Assembly (NCBI RefSeq): GCF_000717245.1
Contig: NZ_JNYQ01000001.1
Coordinates: 434,001 to 498,000 of the forward strand
Direction: 5' to 3'
Length of the DNA: 64,000 bases
Origin: Kitasatospora papulosa
GTDB lineage: Bacteria; Actinomycetota; Actinomycetes; Streptomycetales; Streptomycetaceae
The translations under genes and the position numbers were made by a program. Shown here in pieces: positions 41,637-53,700 of the stretch; positions within the stretch are counted from its first letter, which is position 1; each line of letters begins with the position of its first letter. The notes below the pieces were generated by a model that was given only the letters and a program-made list of their open reading frames with translations, searched no databases and was not told where the DNA came from.

Positions 41637-42299
41637 ATGCGTATCAACAGGATGCTGCTCTCCGTCGCCCTGGTCGTGGTCGCCCTCGTCATCCAGGTGT
41701 CCGTCCTCGCCCGGCTCCAGCTCCCCGGCGCCACGCCCGACCTGCTGCTCCTCGTGGTCCTCGGACTGGCCTTCGTGTACGGGCCCGTCAGCGGCGCCCT
41801 GATCGGGTTCGGCGCGGGGCTCCTCGCCGACCTGGCACCGCCCGCCGACCACGCGGCCGGGCGCTACGCCCTGGTGCTCTGCGTCATCGGCTACGTCGCC
41901 GGCATGACGCGTCCCGACAACGGCCGGCTCAAGTCGGCCTTCACCCCGATGGCCTTCGTCGTCGTCGCGGCACTCGGCTCCACCCTGCTCTACGCCGGTG
42001 TCGGCTCGCTCGTCGGTGACACGGCCGCCCGCCACGTGGGCCTGGGCAGTCTGCTGTTCACCGCCGTCGTGTACGACCTGCTCCTCGCGCCGTTCACCGT
42101 TCCGTTGATCATGGCGCTCGCCAGACGCACCGAGAACGACCCGGTCGCCGACAGTTCCGGCAGCGGTGACGTCGCCGCCGGCTGGCTCGCCTCCGGCACC
42201 GGGCTGCGGATCGGGAACCAGCGGAACGGGATGCGCCTGAGGGCGGCCCGCAGCCGTGCCGCACGCGCAGGAAGGATCAAGGGGGTCAAGCGACTGTGA
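41637..42299 (+). CDS. mreD: Cell-shape protein MreD
   Basis: This 220-aa protein has five hydrophobic helices: LLSVALVVVALVIQVSVLARL, DLLLLVVLGLAFVYGPVSGALIGFGAGLLADL (with the MreD GL-x-x-DL signature), YALVLCVIGYVAGM, and two more. It has a basic cytoplasmic tail (MRLRAARSRAARAGRIKG) longer than in Gram-negatives. ATG 41637 lies 11 nt past mreC. Confidence 0.93.
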   Translation: MRINRMLLSVALVVVALVIQVSVLARLQLPGATPDLLLLVVLGLAFVYGPVSGALIGFGAGLLADLAPPADHAAGRYALVLCVIGYVAGMTRPDNGRLKSAFTPMAFVVVAALGSTLLYAGVGSLVGDTAARHVGLGSLLFTAVVYDLLLAPFTVPLIMALARRTENDPVADSSGSGDVAAGWLASGTGLRIGNQRNGMRLRAARSRAARAGRIKGVKRL

Positions 42300-42375
42300 G
42301 TCCGTACCGGCACCGGACGAGCACCGGGGGCGTCCACCCCCGTACCTCCGGCCGACCCACCACCGGGGGCGCCCC

Positions 42376-44550
42376 GTGAGCAACATTCCGGAGACGGGCC
42401 GGACCCCGCGGGTCCAGATCCGTCTCGTCGTCATCCAGGTCCTCGTGTTCTCCCTGCTCCTGACGCTCGGCGGCCGGCTCTGGTACCTCCAGATCCGCAA
42501 CGGCCAGGAGTACACCGACGAGGCCAAGAACAACCACGTCCAGCAGGTCGTGCAGCCCGCCGTACGCGGTGCCATCCTCGACGCGCGCGGGGTGCCCCTC
42601 GCCGACAACGAGACCCGCCTCGTCGTCTCCGCGAGCCGCACCGAGCTGATGAAGATGAAGGACGACGGCGTCGGCGTCCTCAACCGTCTGGCCGATGTCC
42701 TGGACATGAAGCCCAAGGACGTCCGGGACAAGGTCCGGCTCTGCGACGCAAAGACCCCGCAGCCCTGCTGGAACGGCTCGCCCTACCAGCCGATCCCGGT
42801 CACCGACGAGGCCACCACCCAGCAGGCCCTCACGATCCGTGAACGCGCCGAGGACTTCCCCGGCATCACCGCCGAGCCCACCGCCGTGCGCCGCTACGCC
42901 GCACCCGGCAAGGCCAACACCGCGCAGGTCCTCGGCTACCTCTCGCCCGTCACCGACGACGAGGTCACCAAGGCCCAGGACACCGACTCGCCCTACCTGC
43001 GCTCCGACCAGGTCGGCCGCTCCGGCCTGGAGCGCACGTACGACAAGGAACTGCGCGGCAAGGCCGGCGTCACCCGCTACGAGGTCGACAACCTCGGCCG
43101 CGTCATCGGCCAGGCCCAGAACGACGAGGCCGAAGCCGGCTCCAGCGTCGTCACCTCCATCGACGCACGGGTCCAGGCCGTCGCCGAGTACGAGCTGAAC
43201 AAGGCCATGGAGACGGCCCGCAAGGAGATGGACCGCAACACCAACGAGCTGTACAAGGCCGACTCCGGGGCCGTCGTCGTCATGGAGGCCAAGACCGGCC
43301 GCATCGTGTCCATGGCGTCCCTGCCGACGTACGACCCCAACGCCTGGATCGGCGGCATCTCCGCCAAGGACTACGCGAAGCTCACCGGCAAGAAGTCCAA
43401 CTTCCCGCTGCTGAACCGGGCCATCCAGGGCACCGCCGCACCCGGGTCGATCTTCAAGGTCATCTCCTCCACCGCGGCGGTCAACGCCGGATACCCGTTC
43501 AACGGGAACTACCCGTGCCCCAGCTCGTACTCCATCGGCGGGCAGGTCTTCAAGAACTTCGAGTCCCAGGGCTACGGCAGCATCAGCATCGGACGCGCCC
43601 TGGAGGTCTCCTGCGACACGGTCTACTACGGCCTGGCGCACAAGGAATGGGCGAAGGACGGCGGCAACAAGCCGAAGAAGAACCCCGCCGACTGGTTCTA
43701 CAAGACGGCCCACCAGTTCGGGCTCGGCAAGGAGACCGGCATCGACCTCCCCAACGAGGTCCCCGGCCGTGTCCCGGACCGGCAGTGGAAGCAGGACTTC
43801 TACGACGTCAACAAGGCGTCCTGGTGCAAGCAGGGCAAGAAGGACGGCACGTACGTCGAGAAGATCGCGTACGAAGGCTGCCTCGAGGGCAACAAGATGC
43901 GCGCCGGTGACTCCGTCAACTACTCGATCGGCCAGGGCGACACGCTCGTCACCCCGATCCAGATGGCGACCATCTACGCCGCGATCTCCAACGGCGGCAC
44001 CCTGTACGACCCGACCGTCGGCAAGGCGATCATCAGCGGCGACGGCAAGACCGTCCAGGAGATCGCGCCCCAGGCCCACGGCAAGCTCCCCTTCAAGGGA
44101 AACACCCGCGACGAGATAGACGAAGCCCTCGCGGGTGTCGCGACCCGGGGCAGCGCCGCCTGGCGGTTCGGCGGATGGCCCCAGGACAAGATCCCGATGC
44201 ACGCCAAGACGGGCACGGCCGAGGTCTACGGCAAGCAGACGACCTCGTGGTTCGCCACGTACACCAAGGACTACTCGATCGTCATGACGATCTCCCAGGG
44301 TGGTACGGGCTCCGGCGCGTCCGGCCCCGCCGTGCGCAACATCTACAACGCGCTCTACGGGCTCGACGCCAGCGGCAAGCAGAACCTCAAGAAGGCGCTG
44401 CTGCCCCAGCCCCAGAAGGCACTGCCCAAGATCAAGCCGGACGGCCAGATCGTGTCGCCCAAGATCAAGCCGTACGTCCCCGCACCCGTCGACGACGGCA
44501 CGCAGGCGCTTGCGGGTGCCCTGCCGGCGACCGCCGGGAGGCGTGACTGA
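42376..44550 (+). CDS. mrdA: Penicillin-binding protein 2 (class B transpeptidase)
   Basis: This 724-aa enzyme cross-links peptidoglycan with RodA. A short N-tail, one transmembrane helix (VVIQVLVFSLLLTLGGRLW, ~17-36) and a PBP dimerisation domain precede the penicillin-binding domain. Its active-site motifs are Ser358-Ile-Phe-Lys361, Ser513-Val-Asn515 and Lys611-Thr-Gly613. The start is GTG 42376, MSNIPETGRTP. Its stop overlaps the rodA ATG by 1 nt (TGATG), so the pair is translated together. In Streptomyces the mreBCD/pbp2/rodA (sfr) cluster is needed for resistant spore walls. Confidence 0.97.
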   Translation: MSNIPETGRTPRVQIRLVVIQVLVFSLLLTLGGRLWYLQIRNGQEYTDEAKNNHVQQVVQPAVRGAILDARGVPLADNETRLVVSASRTELMKMKDDGVGVLNRLADVLDMKPKDVRDKVRLCDAKTPQPCWNGSPYQPIPVTDEATTQQALTIRERAEDFPGITAEPTAVRRYAAPGKANTAQVLGYLSPVTDDEVTKAQDTDSPYLRSDQVGRSGLERTYDKELRGKAGVTRYEVDNLGRVIGQAQNDEAEAGSSVVTSIDARVQAVAEYELNKAMETARKEMDRNTNELYKADSGAVVVMEAKTGRIVSMASLPTYDPNAWIGGISAKDYAKLTGKKSNFPLLNRAIQGTAAPGSIFKVISSTAAVNAGYPFNGNYPCPSSYSIGGQVFKNFESQGYGSISIGRALEVSCDTVYYGLAHKEWAKDGGNKPKKNPADWFYKTAHQFGLGKETGIDLPNEVPGRVPDRQWKQDFYDVNKASWCKQGKKDGTYVEKIAYEGCLEGNKMRAGDSVNYSIGQGDTLVTPIQMATIYAAISNGGTLYDPTVGKAIISGDGKTVQEIAPQAHGKLPFKGNTRDEIDEALAGVATRGSAAWRFGGWPQDKIPMHAKTGTAEVYGKQTTSWFATYTKDYSIVMTISQGGTGSGASGPAVRNIYNALYGLDASGKQNLKKALLPQPQKALPKIKPDGQIVSPKIKPYVPAPVDDGTQALAGALPATAGRRD

Positions 44551-45743
44551 TGGCCGGATTCTCCGTCTCGCGCTACGTCCCCGAGGAACGCTCCGTCTGG
44601 GGCCGGCTCACCGCTCGCGACTCCGTCGTGCGGCGGCTGGACTGGCCCCTGCTCGGATCGTCCGTCGCGCTCTCCTTCATCGGCGCGCTGCTGGTCTGGT
44701 CGGCGACCCGCGGCCGGGACTCCCTCACCCACGGCGACCCGTACTTCTTCCTCTTCCGGCACGCGCTCAACACCGGCATCGGCCTCGCGCTGATGATCGG
44801 CACCATCTGGCTCGGGCACCGCACCCTGCGGGGAGCGGTGCCGGTCCTCTACGGGCTGTCGGTCCTGCTCGTCCTCGCGGTCCTCACCCCGCTGGGCGCC
44901 ACCGTCAACGGCGCGCACGCCTGGATCCTGCTGCCCGGCGGCTTCTCGCTCCAGCCGTCCGAGTTCACCAAGATCACGATCATCCTCGGCATGGCGATGC
45001 TGCTCGCCGCCCGCGTCGACGCGGGTGACCAGCTGCACCCCGACCACCGGACCGTCGCCAAGGCGCTCGGGCTGGCGCTCGTGCCGATGGCCGTTGTCAT
45101 GCTGATGCCCGACCTCGGCTCGGTCATGGTGATGGCCGTCATCGTGCTCGGCGTGCTCCTCGCCTCCGGCGCCTCCAACCGCTGGGTCTTCGGGCTCCTC
45201 GGCGCGGGCGCTGCGGGCGCGGTGGCCGTCTGGCAGCTCGGCGTCCTCGACGACTACCAGATCGCCCGCTTCGCGGCCTTCGCCAACCCGGCGCTCGACC
45301 CGGCGGGCGTCGGCTACAACACCAACCAGGCCCGCATCGCCATCGGCTCCGGCGGCCTCACCGGCACGGGGCTCTTCAACGGGTCCCAGACGACGGGCCA
45401 GTTCGTCCCCGAACAGCAGACGGACTTCGTCTTCACCGTCGCGGGCGAGGAACTTGGCTTCCTCGGAGCCGGGCTGATCATCGTCCTGCTCGGTGTCGTC
45501 CTGTGGCGCGCCTGCCGTATCGCCCGCGGTACGACCGAGCTCTACGGCACGATCGTGGCCGCCGGCATCATCGCCTGGTTCGCCTTCCAGTCCTTCGAGA
45601 ACATCGGGATGACCCTCGGGATCATGCCGGTGGCCGGACTGCCCCTGCCGTTCGTCTCGTACGGAGGCTCGTCGATGTTCGCCGTCTGGGTGGCGATCGG
45701 GCTGCTCCAGTCGATCAAGGTGCAACGGCCGATGTCGGCCTGA
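44550..45743 (+). CDS. rodA: RodA/SEDS peptidoglycan glycosyltransferase (Sfr)
   Basis: This 397-aa membrane protein of the SEDS family polymerises glycan strands; ten predicted helices. LLPGGFSLQPSEFTKITIILGMAML (the SEDS catalytic-loop region), MLMPDLGSVMVMAVIVLGVLL and GEELGFLGAGLIIVLLGVV plus NIGMTLGIMPVAGLPLPFVSYGGSSMF near the C-terminus are diagnostic. ATG 44550 overlaps the mrdA stop; GGGAGG lies upstream. The final gene of the mre cluster. Confidence 0.96.
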   Translation: MAGFSVSRYVPEERSVWGRLTARDSVVRRLDWPLLGSSVALSFIGALLVWSATRGRDSLTHGDPYFFLFRHALNTGIGLALMIGTIWLGHRTLRGAVPVLYGLSVLLVLAVLTPLGATVNGAHAWILLPGGFSLQPSEFTKITIILGMAMLLAARVDAGDQLHPDHRTVAKALGLALVPMAVVMLMPDLGSVMVMAVIVLGVLLASGASNRWVFGLLGAGAAGAVAVWQLGVLDDYQIARFAAFANPALDPAGVGYNTNQARIAIGSGGLTGTGLFNGSQTTGQFVPEQQTDFVFTVAGEELGFLGAGLIIVLLGVVLWRACRIARGTTELYGTIVAAGIIAWFAFQSFENIGMTLGIMPVAGLPLPFVSYGGSSMFAVWVAIGLLQSIKVQRPMSA

Positions 45744-45782
45744 GCGATTCACTCCGCCCTGCATATCCCGGGGCATCGCGGA

Positions 45783-45788
45783 TAGATT
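45783..45788 (+). promoter_or_regulatory. -10 element for a leaderless CYTH-CHAD transcript
   Basis: TAGATT ends 6 nt before ATG 45795, matching the valS and folC arrangement. No Shine-Dalgarno sequence is present. Confidence 0.6.
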
Positions 45789-45794
45789 CGTCAT

Positions 45795-47324
45795 ATGACG
45801 GACGCGAAGCGCGAGGTCGAGCGGAAGTACGAAGCGACTCCCGAGACCCGGCTGCCGGACCTGACCCGTGCGGCCGGGGTCTCGGCCGTCGTCCACCGGG
45901 GCCTCAGCGAACTCGACGCCGTCTACTACGACACCGTGGACCTCCGGCTCGCCGCGGACTCCCTGACGCTCCGGCGCAGGACCGGCGGTGACGACGCCGG
46001 ATGGCACCTCAAGATCCCCGTCTCCGCCGACGTACGCGACGAGATCCGGGCGCCGCTCACCGACGCCCTGCCGCCCGCCCTCGGCGACCTGCTCCGCTCC
46101 CGTGTGCGCCGTACCCCGGTGGACCCCGTCGTCCGGATCCTCTCCGCCCGGGACGTCCACCACCTCCTCGACGCGGACGGCGCCCTGCTCGCCGAGCTGA
46201 GCGTCGACGAGGTCCTCGCGGAGCGCCTGACCGAGGACGGACGCGGCACGACCTCGGCGTGGACCGAGATCGAGGTCGAACTGGCCGACGACGCCGACCC
46301 CGCCCTCCTCGACGCCGTCGAGCGGCGGCTGCGCAAGGCCGGCGTCCGGCCGGCGGCCGCGCCGTCCAAACTCTCCAGAGCCCTGGCCGAGACCGCTCCG
46401 GACGAGCCCCGGCGCACGAAGAGGCGTAAACCCTCCCCGCGCACCGCCGGTGACCACGTCCTCGCCTACGTACGCCGCCAGGTCACGGCCCTCGTCGAGC
46501 TCGACCCCGCCGTACGCCGGGACCTGCCCGACAGCGTCCACCGCATGAGGGTCGCCACCCGCCGACTGCGCAGTGCCCTCAGGACGTACCGCAAGGTGCT
46601 CGACCGCGGCGTCACCGATCCGCTCCGCGACGAGCTGAAGTGGCTCGCCGCCGAGCTGGGCGTCGACCGCGACCAGGAGGTCCTCGACGCACGGCTGGGC
46701 TCCCGCGTCGCCGCGCTGCCGGAGGCCCTGGTCCTGGGGCCCGTGGACGCCCGGCTGCGGCTCACTTCCGTGGCCCGGCGCAGCGCTTCGCGCGGGCGGG
46801 CCGTCGCCGTGCTCGACGCGGAGCGCTACCTGACCCTGCTGGACGCGCTGGACGGCCTCCTCGCCGACCCGCCACTGCGCCCCGCCGCCGCGCGGAGACC
46901 GAGGGACGTCCTGCCCCGCGCCGTGCTCAAGGAGTACGAACGCCTCGCCACGCGCGTCGGGAACGCCCTGGGCCTGCCCGCGGGCGAGGAGCGCGACATC
47001 GCCCTGCACGAGGCGCGCAAGGCCGCAAAACGCGTCCGCTACGCCGCCGAGGCCGCCAGGCCGGCCCTGGGCGGACCGGCCAAGCGGTTCGCCAAGCGGA
47101 TGAAGTCCGTGCAGTCGGTCCTCGGCGACCACCAGGACAGCGTCGTCGCCAGGGACGCCCTGTGCACCCTGGCCGTCCAGGCGCACGACGCGGGGGAGTC
47201 CGCCTTCACCTGGGGGCTCCTGTACGGCAGGGAGGAGGCGACGGCCCGGGCGCGGGAGCGCGAGCTGCCCGAGGTCTGGGCACGGGCGTCCCGCCCAGGA
47301 CTGCGCGCGGCGCTGAAAGGCTGA
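45795..47324 (+). CDS. CYTH and CHAD domain protein
   Basis: This 509-aa cytoplasmic protein has two parts. Residues 1-200 are a CYTH triphosphate tunnel domain, with the EVERKYE start, DAVYYDTVDLRLAADSLTLRRRTGG, and WTEIEVEL. Residues ~225-509 are a CHAD helical domain (VHRMRVATRRLRSALRTYR, LHEARKAAKRVRYAAEAARPALG) of conserved His, Arg and Lys that binds polyphosphate granules. Such fusions are associated with polyphosphate metabolism or sensing; the CYTH part may be triphosphatase or degenerate. Its own leaderless promoter separates it from rodA. Confidence 0.92.
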   Translation: MTDAKREVERKYEATPETRLPDLTRAAGVSAVVHRGLSELDAVYYDTVDLRLAADSLTLRRRTGGDDAGWHLKIPVSADVRDEIRAPLTDALPPALGDLLRSRVRRTPVDPVVRILSARDVHHLLDADGALLAELSVDEVLAERLTEDGRGTTSAWTEIEVELADDADPALLDAVERRLRKAGVRPAAAPSKLSRALAETAPDEPRRTKRRKPSPRTAGDHVLAYVRRQVTALVELDPAVRRDLPDSVHRMRVATRRLRSALRTYRKVLDRGVTDPLRDELKWLAAELGVDRDQEVLDARLGSRVAALPEALVLGPVDARLRLTSVARRSASRGRAVAVLDAERYLTLLDALDGLLADPPLRPAAARRPRDVLPRAVLKEYERLATRVGNALGLPAGEERDIALHEARKAAKRVRYAAEAARPALGGPAKRFAKRMKSVQSVLGDHQDSVVARDALCTLAVQAHDAGESAFTWGLLYGREEATARARERELPEVWARASRPGLRAALKG

Positions 47325-47374
47325 GCATCGGGTTACGCTTGGTGGTCACCCCTGCCAGCTACGAAGGTCCACAG

Positions 47375-49300
<1,926 letters not shown>

Positions 49301-49680
49301 GCCCCTCCGAGTGACAGCCCGGTGACGAACGCCCGGCCCGGGAGACCCCGGGCCGGGCGTTCGCGTCACCCCGGCGCGAACGGGACGCGCCGCCCGCGCC
49401 GCCCTGGCCGGAGCCCGGCTTACGCCCCGCTCCGCCCGCCGGGACGCCTGGCGCGCACCGGTCGGAACACCGCAGGCCACGGACGGGCGGGAACTCGGAG
49501 GGTCCGCTGCGCGTACCCTGGGTAGGACAAGGACTGTCCCCAGCGCGGCGCCCGCGCCCGAGATCTCCCCGCTCACCGGCAAAACCGTCGGCGGGGGTGA
49601 GCCGGAGCGGCACCCCGGGGCACCCCGAACTTCGTGGGTGGCACGCCGACGCGGCCGCCCCGCACCGAGGAGAAGAACCA
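49301..49680. other. 380-bp gene-free stretch with terminator and leader
   Basis: The first 70 bp hold the terminator described separately. The remaining 310 bp are GC-rich and contain -10-like TACCCT (about 49514) and GAGGAG (49667-49672) just before the next gene; otherwise I see no coding potential, tRNA or repeat. Confidence 0.6.
49322..49369 (+). terminator. Terminator after the radical SAM gene
   Basis: 17-bp perfect stem (CGAACGCCCGGCCCGGG at 49326-49342 with 49347-49363), AGAC loop, extended by GTGA/TCAC outside. Starts 22 nt past the stop. It implies that the partner gene and rne have their own promoter. Confidence 0.85.
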
Positions 49681-50502
49681 CTGGGCAAGCGACAGCCCGA
49701 AGGCCCGCCGCCCGCACCGGCGGTGCAGCGCATCCGACTGCGCTACACCAAGCGGGGCCGCCTCCGGTTCACCAGTCACCGAGACTTCCAGCGTGCCTTC
49801 GAGCGGGCGCTGCGCCGCTCCGAGGTGCCCATGGCCTACTCGGCCGGTTTCACCCCGCACCCGAAGGTGTCGTACGCCAACGCCGCCCCCACGGGGACGG
49901 GCAGCGAGGCCGAGTTCCTGGAGATCGCCCTCACCGAGGCGCGGGATCCCGACACCCTCCGCGCACTGCTCGACGCGTCGATGCCCGACGGCCTCGACGT
50001 CGTCGACGCCGTGGAGGCCAGGACCTCCGGCCTCGCCGACCGGCTGACCGCCTCCGTATGGGAGATGCGGCTGGACGGCGTGGCGGCCGAGGACGCGGAG
50101 AAGGCCGTCGTCGCCTTCATGGACGCCGAGACCGTCGAGGTCCAGCGCCGTGCCAAGAACGGCGTGAGGACCTTCGACGCCCGTGCCGCCGTCGTCGATC
50201 TGCAGGCCCTTGATCCACAGCCTGATAGGTCCGGGGACAAGCCCTGTGCGATACTGCGGCTGGTAGTACGGCACGTGACACCTGCCGTGCGACCCGACGA
50301 CGTCCTGTCCGGTCTCCGAGCCGTGGCCGACCTAACGCCGCCGGTCCCCGCAGCGGTGACCAGGCTGGCGCAGGGGCTCTTCGACGAGGAGTCCGGCACG
50401 GTGACCGACCCGCTCGCGCCCGACCGCGAGGCAGCCCCGGCCGTTACCACGGCCGATCCGGCCGCCGCCGCGACGGCGCCTGAAGGTGCAGGTTCCGCGT
50501 AA
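49681..50502 (+). CDS. TIGR03936 / DUF2344 radical-SAM-associated protein
   Basis: This 273-aa cytosolic protein carries VQRIRLRYTKRGRLRFTSHRDFQRAFERALRRSEVPMAYSAGFTPHPKVSYANAAPTGTGSEAEFLEIAL, the conserved DUF2344 block. In many bacteria this domain is fused to the TIGR03960 enzyme; here the two are separate genes, which implies they act together. The start is debatable: CTG 49681 has GAGGAG 8 nt upstream and gives LGKRQPEG; GTG 49597 and GTG 49723 are in frame but have no binding site. The C-terminal ~50 residues are a disordered Ala/Pro tail. rne begins 229 bp downstream. Confidence 0.88.
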   Translation: MGKRQPEGPPPAPAVQRIRLRYTKRGRLRFTSHRDFQRAFERALRRSEVPMAYSAGFTPHPKVSYANAAPTGTGSEAEFLEIALTEARDPDTLRALLDASMPDGLDVVDAVEARTSGLADRLTASVWEMRLDGVAAEDAEKAVVAFMDAETVEVQRRAKNGVRTFDARAAVVDLQALDPQPDRSGDKPCAILRLVVRHVTPAVRPDDVLSGLRAVADLTPPVPAAVTRLAQGLFDEESGTVTDPLAPDREAAPAVTTADPAAAATAPEGAGSA

Positions 50503-50731
50503 GGCGGTCGTTGTAGCGCAGCCCTTGGACTCGGGAGCCACCTGGGTCGGGCCGCGCACCGCCCCATAAGACTTTCGCCAGGCCGTGCGTAGCGCGTACG
50601 GAACCGGCGAGCCAGACATCAGCTCCCGTGCGGCGCCCGCGCCCCGGACGGCGGTATCGCGTACATCACGCGCATCGCGTCGGACCGGAACAAGGCGCGG
50701 CGCCCGGGAGCGCGACGGGAGAACCGCCCGC

Positions 50732-53700
50732 ATGCACGAGCCGAACGAAGCCGGTACCACCGGAAACCCCGCGAACGCGGAGGACAACAACGCCCCCGGG
50801 GACAAGCTGCCGCCGCGCCGCAGGCGCCGCGCCGCGTCCCGCCCCGCGGGCCCGCCGTCGGGCGCGCCGGGTGCGGCTGCCCCCGAGGACGTCACGCCCG
50901 CCGCACCGGCCGCCGACGCCGGAACGGCGGAGGCCGAGGCCGCGCCGCCGGCGCGTCCTCGTCGCCGTGCGGTCCGCAAGGCGACCGCCCCGGCGGGTGC
51001 GCCGCAGGCCCCCGAGGTCGTGGAGCCGGTCGCCGAGACCGCTCCGGCCGAGGAGGAGGCCGAGGAGACCACCGAAACGGTCGAGGCCGCGCCTCCGGCG
51101 CGTGCCCGTCGTCGTGCGGTCCGCAAGGCGACCGCCCCGGCGGGTGCGCCGCAGGCCGCCGAGGTCGTGGAGCCGGTCACCGAGACCGCACCGGCCGAGG
51201 AGGAGGCCGAAGAGGCCGAGGAGACCGTCGAGGCCCCCGTCGTGGAGGCCCCCCGCGGCCGCCGCCGTGCCACGCGTAAGGCCACCTCTCCCGCGGGTGC
51301 GCCCCGGTCCGCCGAGACCGTCACGCAGGACACCGCCGCGACCGAGCCCGTGAAGGCCCCCGAGGCCACGGCCGAAGAGGCCGCCGAGCCCGTGGCCGCC
51401 CCGCGCGGCCGTACCCGCCGCCGTGCTTCGGCCCCTGCCGGTGCGCCGCAGGGTGCGCAGACCGCCGAGGCCCCGGCCGAGATCGTCGCCGAGCCGGTGA
51501 GCGAGCCCGCCGCCGAGCCCGCCCGCGCCGAGCCCGCCCGCGCCGAGCCCGCCAGGAACGAGGAGGCCGACGAGGCCGCGCCGCCGGCGCGTACCCGTCG
51601 CCGCGCCTCCCGCAAGGCGAGCGCGCCGGCCGGTTCCCCGCAGCCCGCCGAGGAGGTGGCCGAGGTCGCCGCAGAGAAGGCCGAGAGCCTTCCCGCCGCC
51701 GTCGCCGAGGAGCTGGCCACCGAGACCGAGCAGGTCGAGGAGGCCGCGCCCCGAGGCCGTCAGCGCCGCCGGGCCACCGCCGCCGCGGGCCGTCCCGAGT
51801 TCACCGGCAAGGCCGAGGAGCCCGCCCGTAAGGGCCGTCGTGCCACCCGCCCCGCAGTGGCCGTGTTCCAGGCCCCGGTCTTCGCCGAGCCGATGTTCCA
51901 GACCCCGGAGACCGCCGCCGCCGCGGCGGCGGCCGCGGGCCCCGCCACGGCGTACGACGAGAGCGACGAGACCGAGGAGCAGCTGACCGCCGAGCGCGCG
52001 CCGCGCAAGGCCGAGCAGACTGCCGAGGTCGCCCCCGCCGAGTCCGAGTCCGGCTCCCAGGGCGGTTCGCGCCGTCGCCGCCGCCGTCGGGGCGAGGCCG
52101 TCGAGACCGAGCCGGCCGCCACCCCGGTCACCCTTCCGGCCGAGCAGCCCGCCGTCACCGCCGAGGACGAGCAGGAGTCCGAGGCGGACGCCGAGCACGA
52201 GGGCGACGAGACGGACGAGTACGGGGACCGGCCCTCGCGCCGTCGCCGTCGTGGTGGCCGCCGTCGCCGTCGAGGCGAGGCCAACGACACGGACGACGCG
52301 GAGCAGCAGGACGACAGCGCCGCGGACCACTCCGAGGACGAGGCGCAGCAGTCCCACGACGACGACGAGGACGACGAGCACGAGTCCGCCTCGGGCTCCA
52401 GCAGCAGCCGTCGTCGCCGTCGCCGTCGCCGCCGCAGCGGTGACGCCTCCGGTGAGGACACGGCCACGGGCACGGACGACCCGGAGCGCACCGTCGTCAA
52501 GGTCCGCGAGCCCCGCAAGAAGGAGGCCGAGCGCGAGCCCGGCACCGGCTTCGACGAGGTCCAGTCCATCAAGGGATCGACCCGGATGGAGGCCAAGAAG
52601 CAGCGCCGCCGCGAGGGCCGTGAGCAGGGCCGCCGCCGCGTCCCGATCATCACCGAGGCCGAGTTCCTGGCCCGCCGTGAGGCCGTCGAGCGCGTCATGG
52701 TCGTCCGCCAGAGCGGCGAGCGCACCCAGATCGGCGTCCTCGAGGACAACGTGCTCGTCGAGCACTACGTCAACAAGGAGCAGGCGACGAGCTACGTCGG
52801 CAACGTCTACCTGGGCAAGGTGCAGAACGTACTGCCGTCCATGGAGGCCGCGTTCGTCGACATCGGCAAGGGCCGCAACGCCGTCCTGTACGCGGGTGAG
52901 GTCAACTTCGAGGCGCTCGGCATGGCCCACGGGCCGCGTCGTATCGAGACCGCGCTGAAGTCCGGCCAGTCCGTCCTCGTCCAGGTGACGAAGGACCCGA
53001 TCGGCCACAAGGGCGCCCGCCTGACCAGCCAGGTCTCGCTGCCCGGCCGTTACCTGGTCTACGTGCCCGAGGGCTCCATGACCGGCATCAGCCGCAAGCT
53101 GCCCGACACCGAGCGCGCCCGGCTGAAGACCATCCTCAAGAAGATCGTTCCCGAGGACGCGGGCGTCATCGTGCGGACCGCCGCCGAGGGCGCGAGCGAG
53201 GACGAGCTGCGCCGTGACGTCGAGCGGCTGCAGCAGCAGTGGGAAGAGATCCAGAAGAAGGCGAAGAACACCAGCAGCTCGAACGCGCCGACGCTGCTGT
53301 ACGGCGAGCCGGACATGACCGTCCGGGTCGTCCGGGACATCTTCAACGAGGACTTCTCGAAGGTGATCGTCAGCGGTGACGACGCCTGGGAGACCATCCA
53401 CGGCTATGTCTCGCACGTGGCGCCGGACCTGACGGACCGCCTCTCGCGCTGGACGTCCGAGGTCGACGTCTTCGCGACGTACCGCATCGACGAGCAGCTG
53501 ATGAAGGCGCTGGACCGCAAGGTCTACCTGCCGAGCGGCGGCTCGCTGGTGATCGACAAGACCGAGGCGATGGTCGTCGTCGACGTCAACACCGGCAAGT
53601 TCACCGGGCAGGGCGGAAACCTCGAGGAGACCGTCACCAAGAACAACCTGGAGGCGGCCGAGGAGATCGTGCGCCAGCTGCGGCTGCGCGACCTCGGCGG

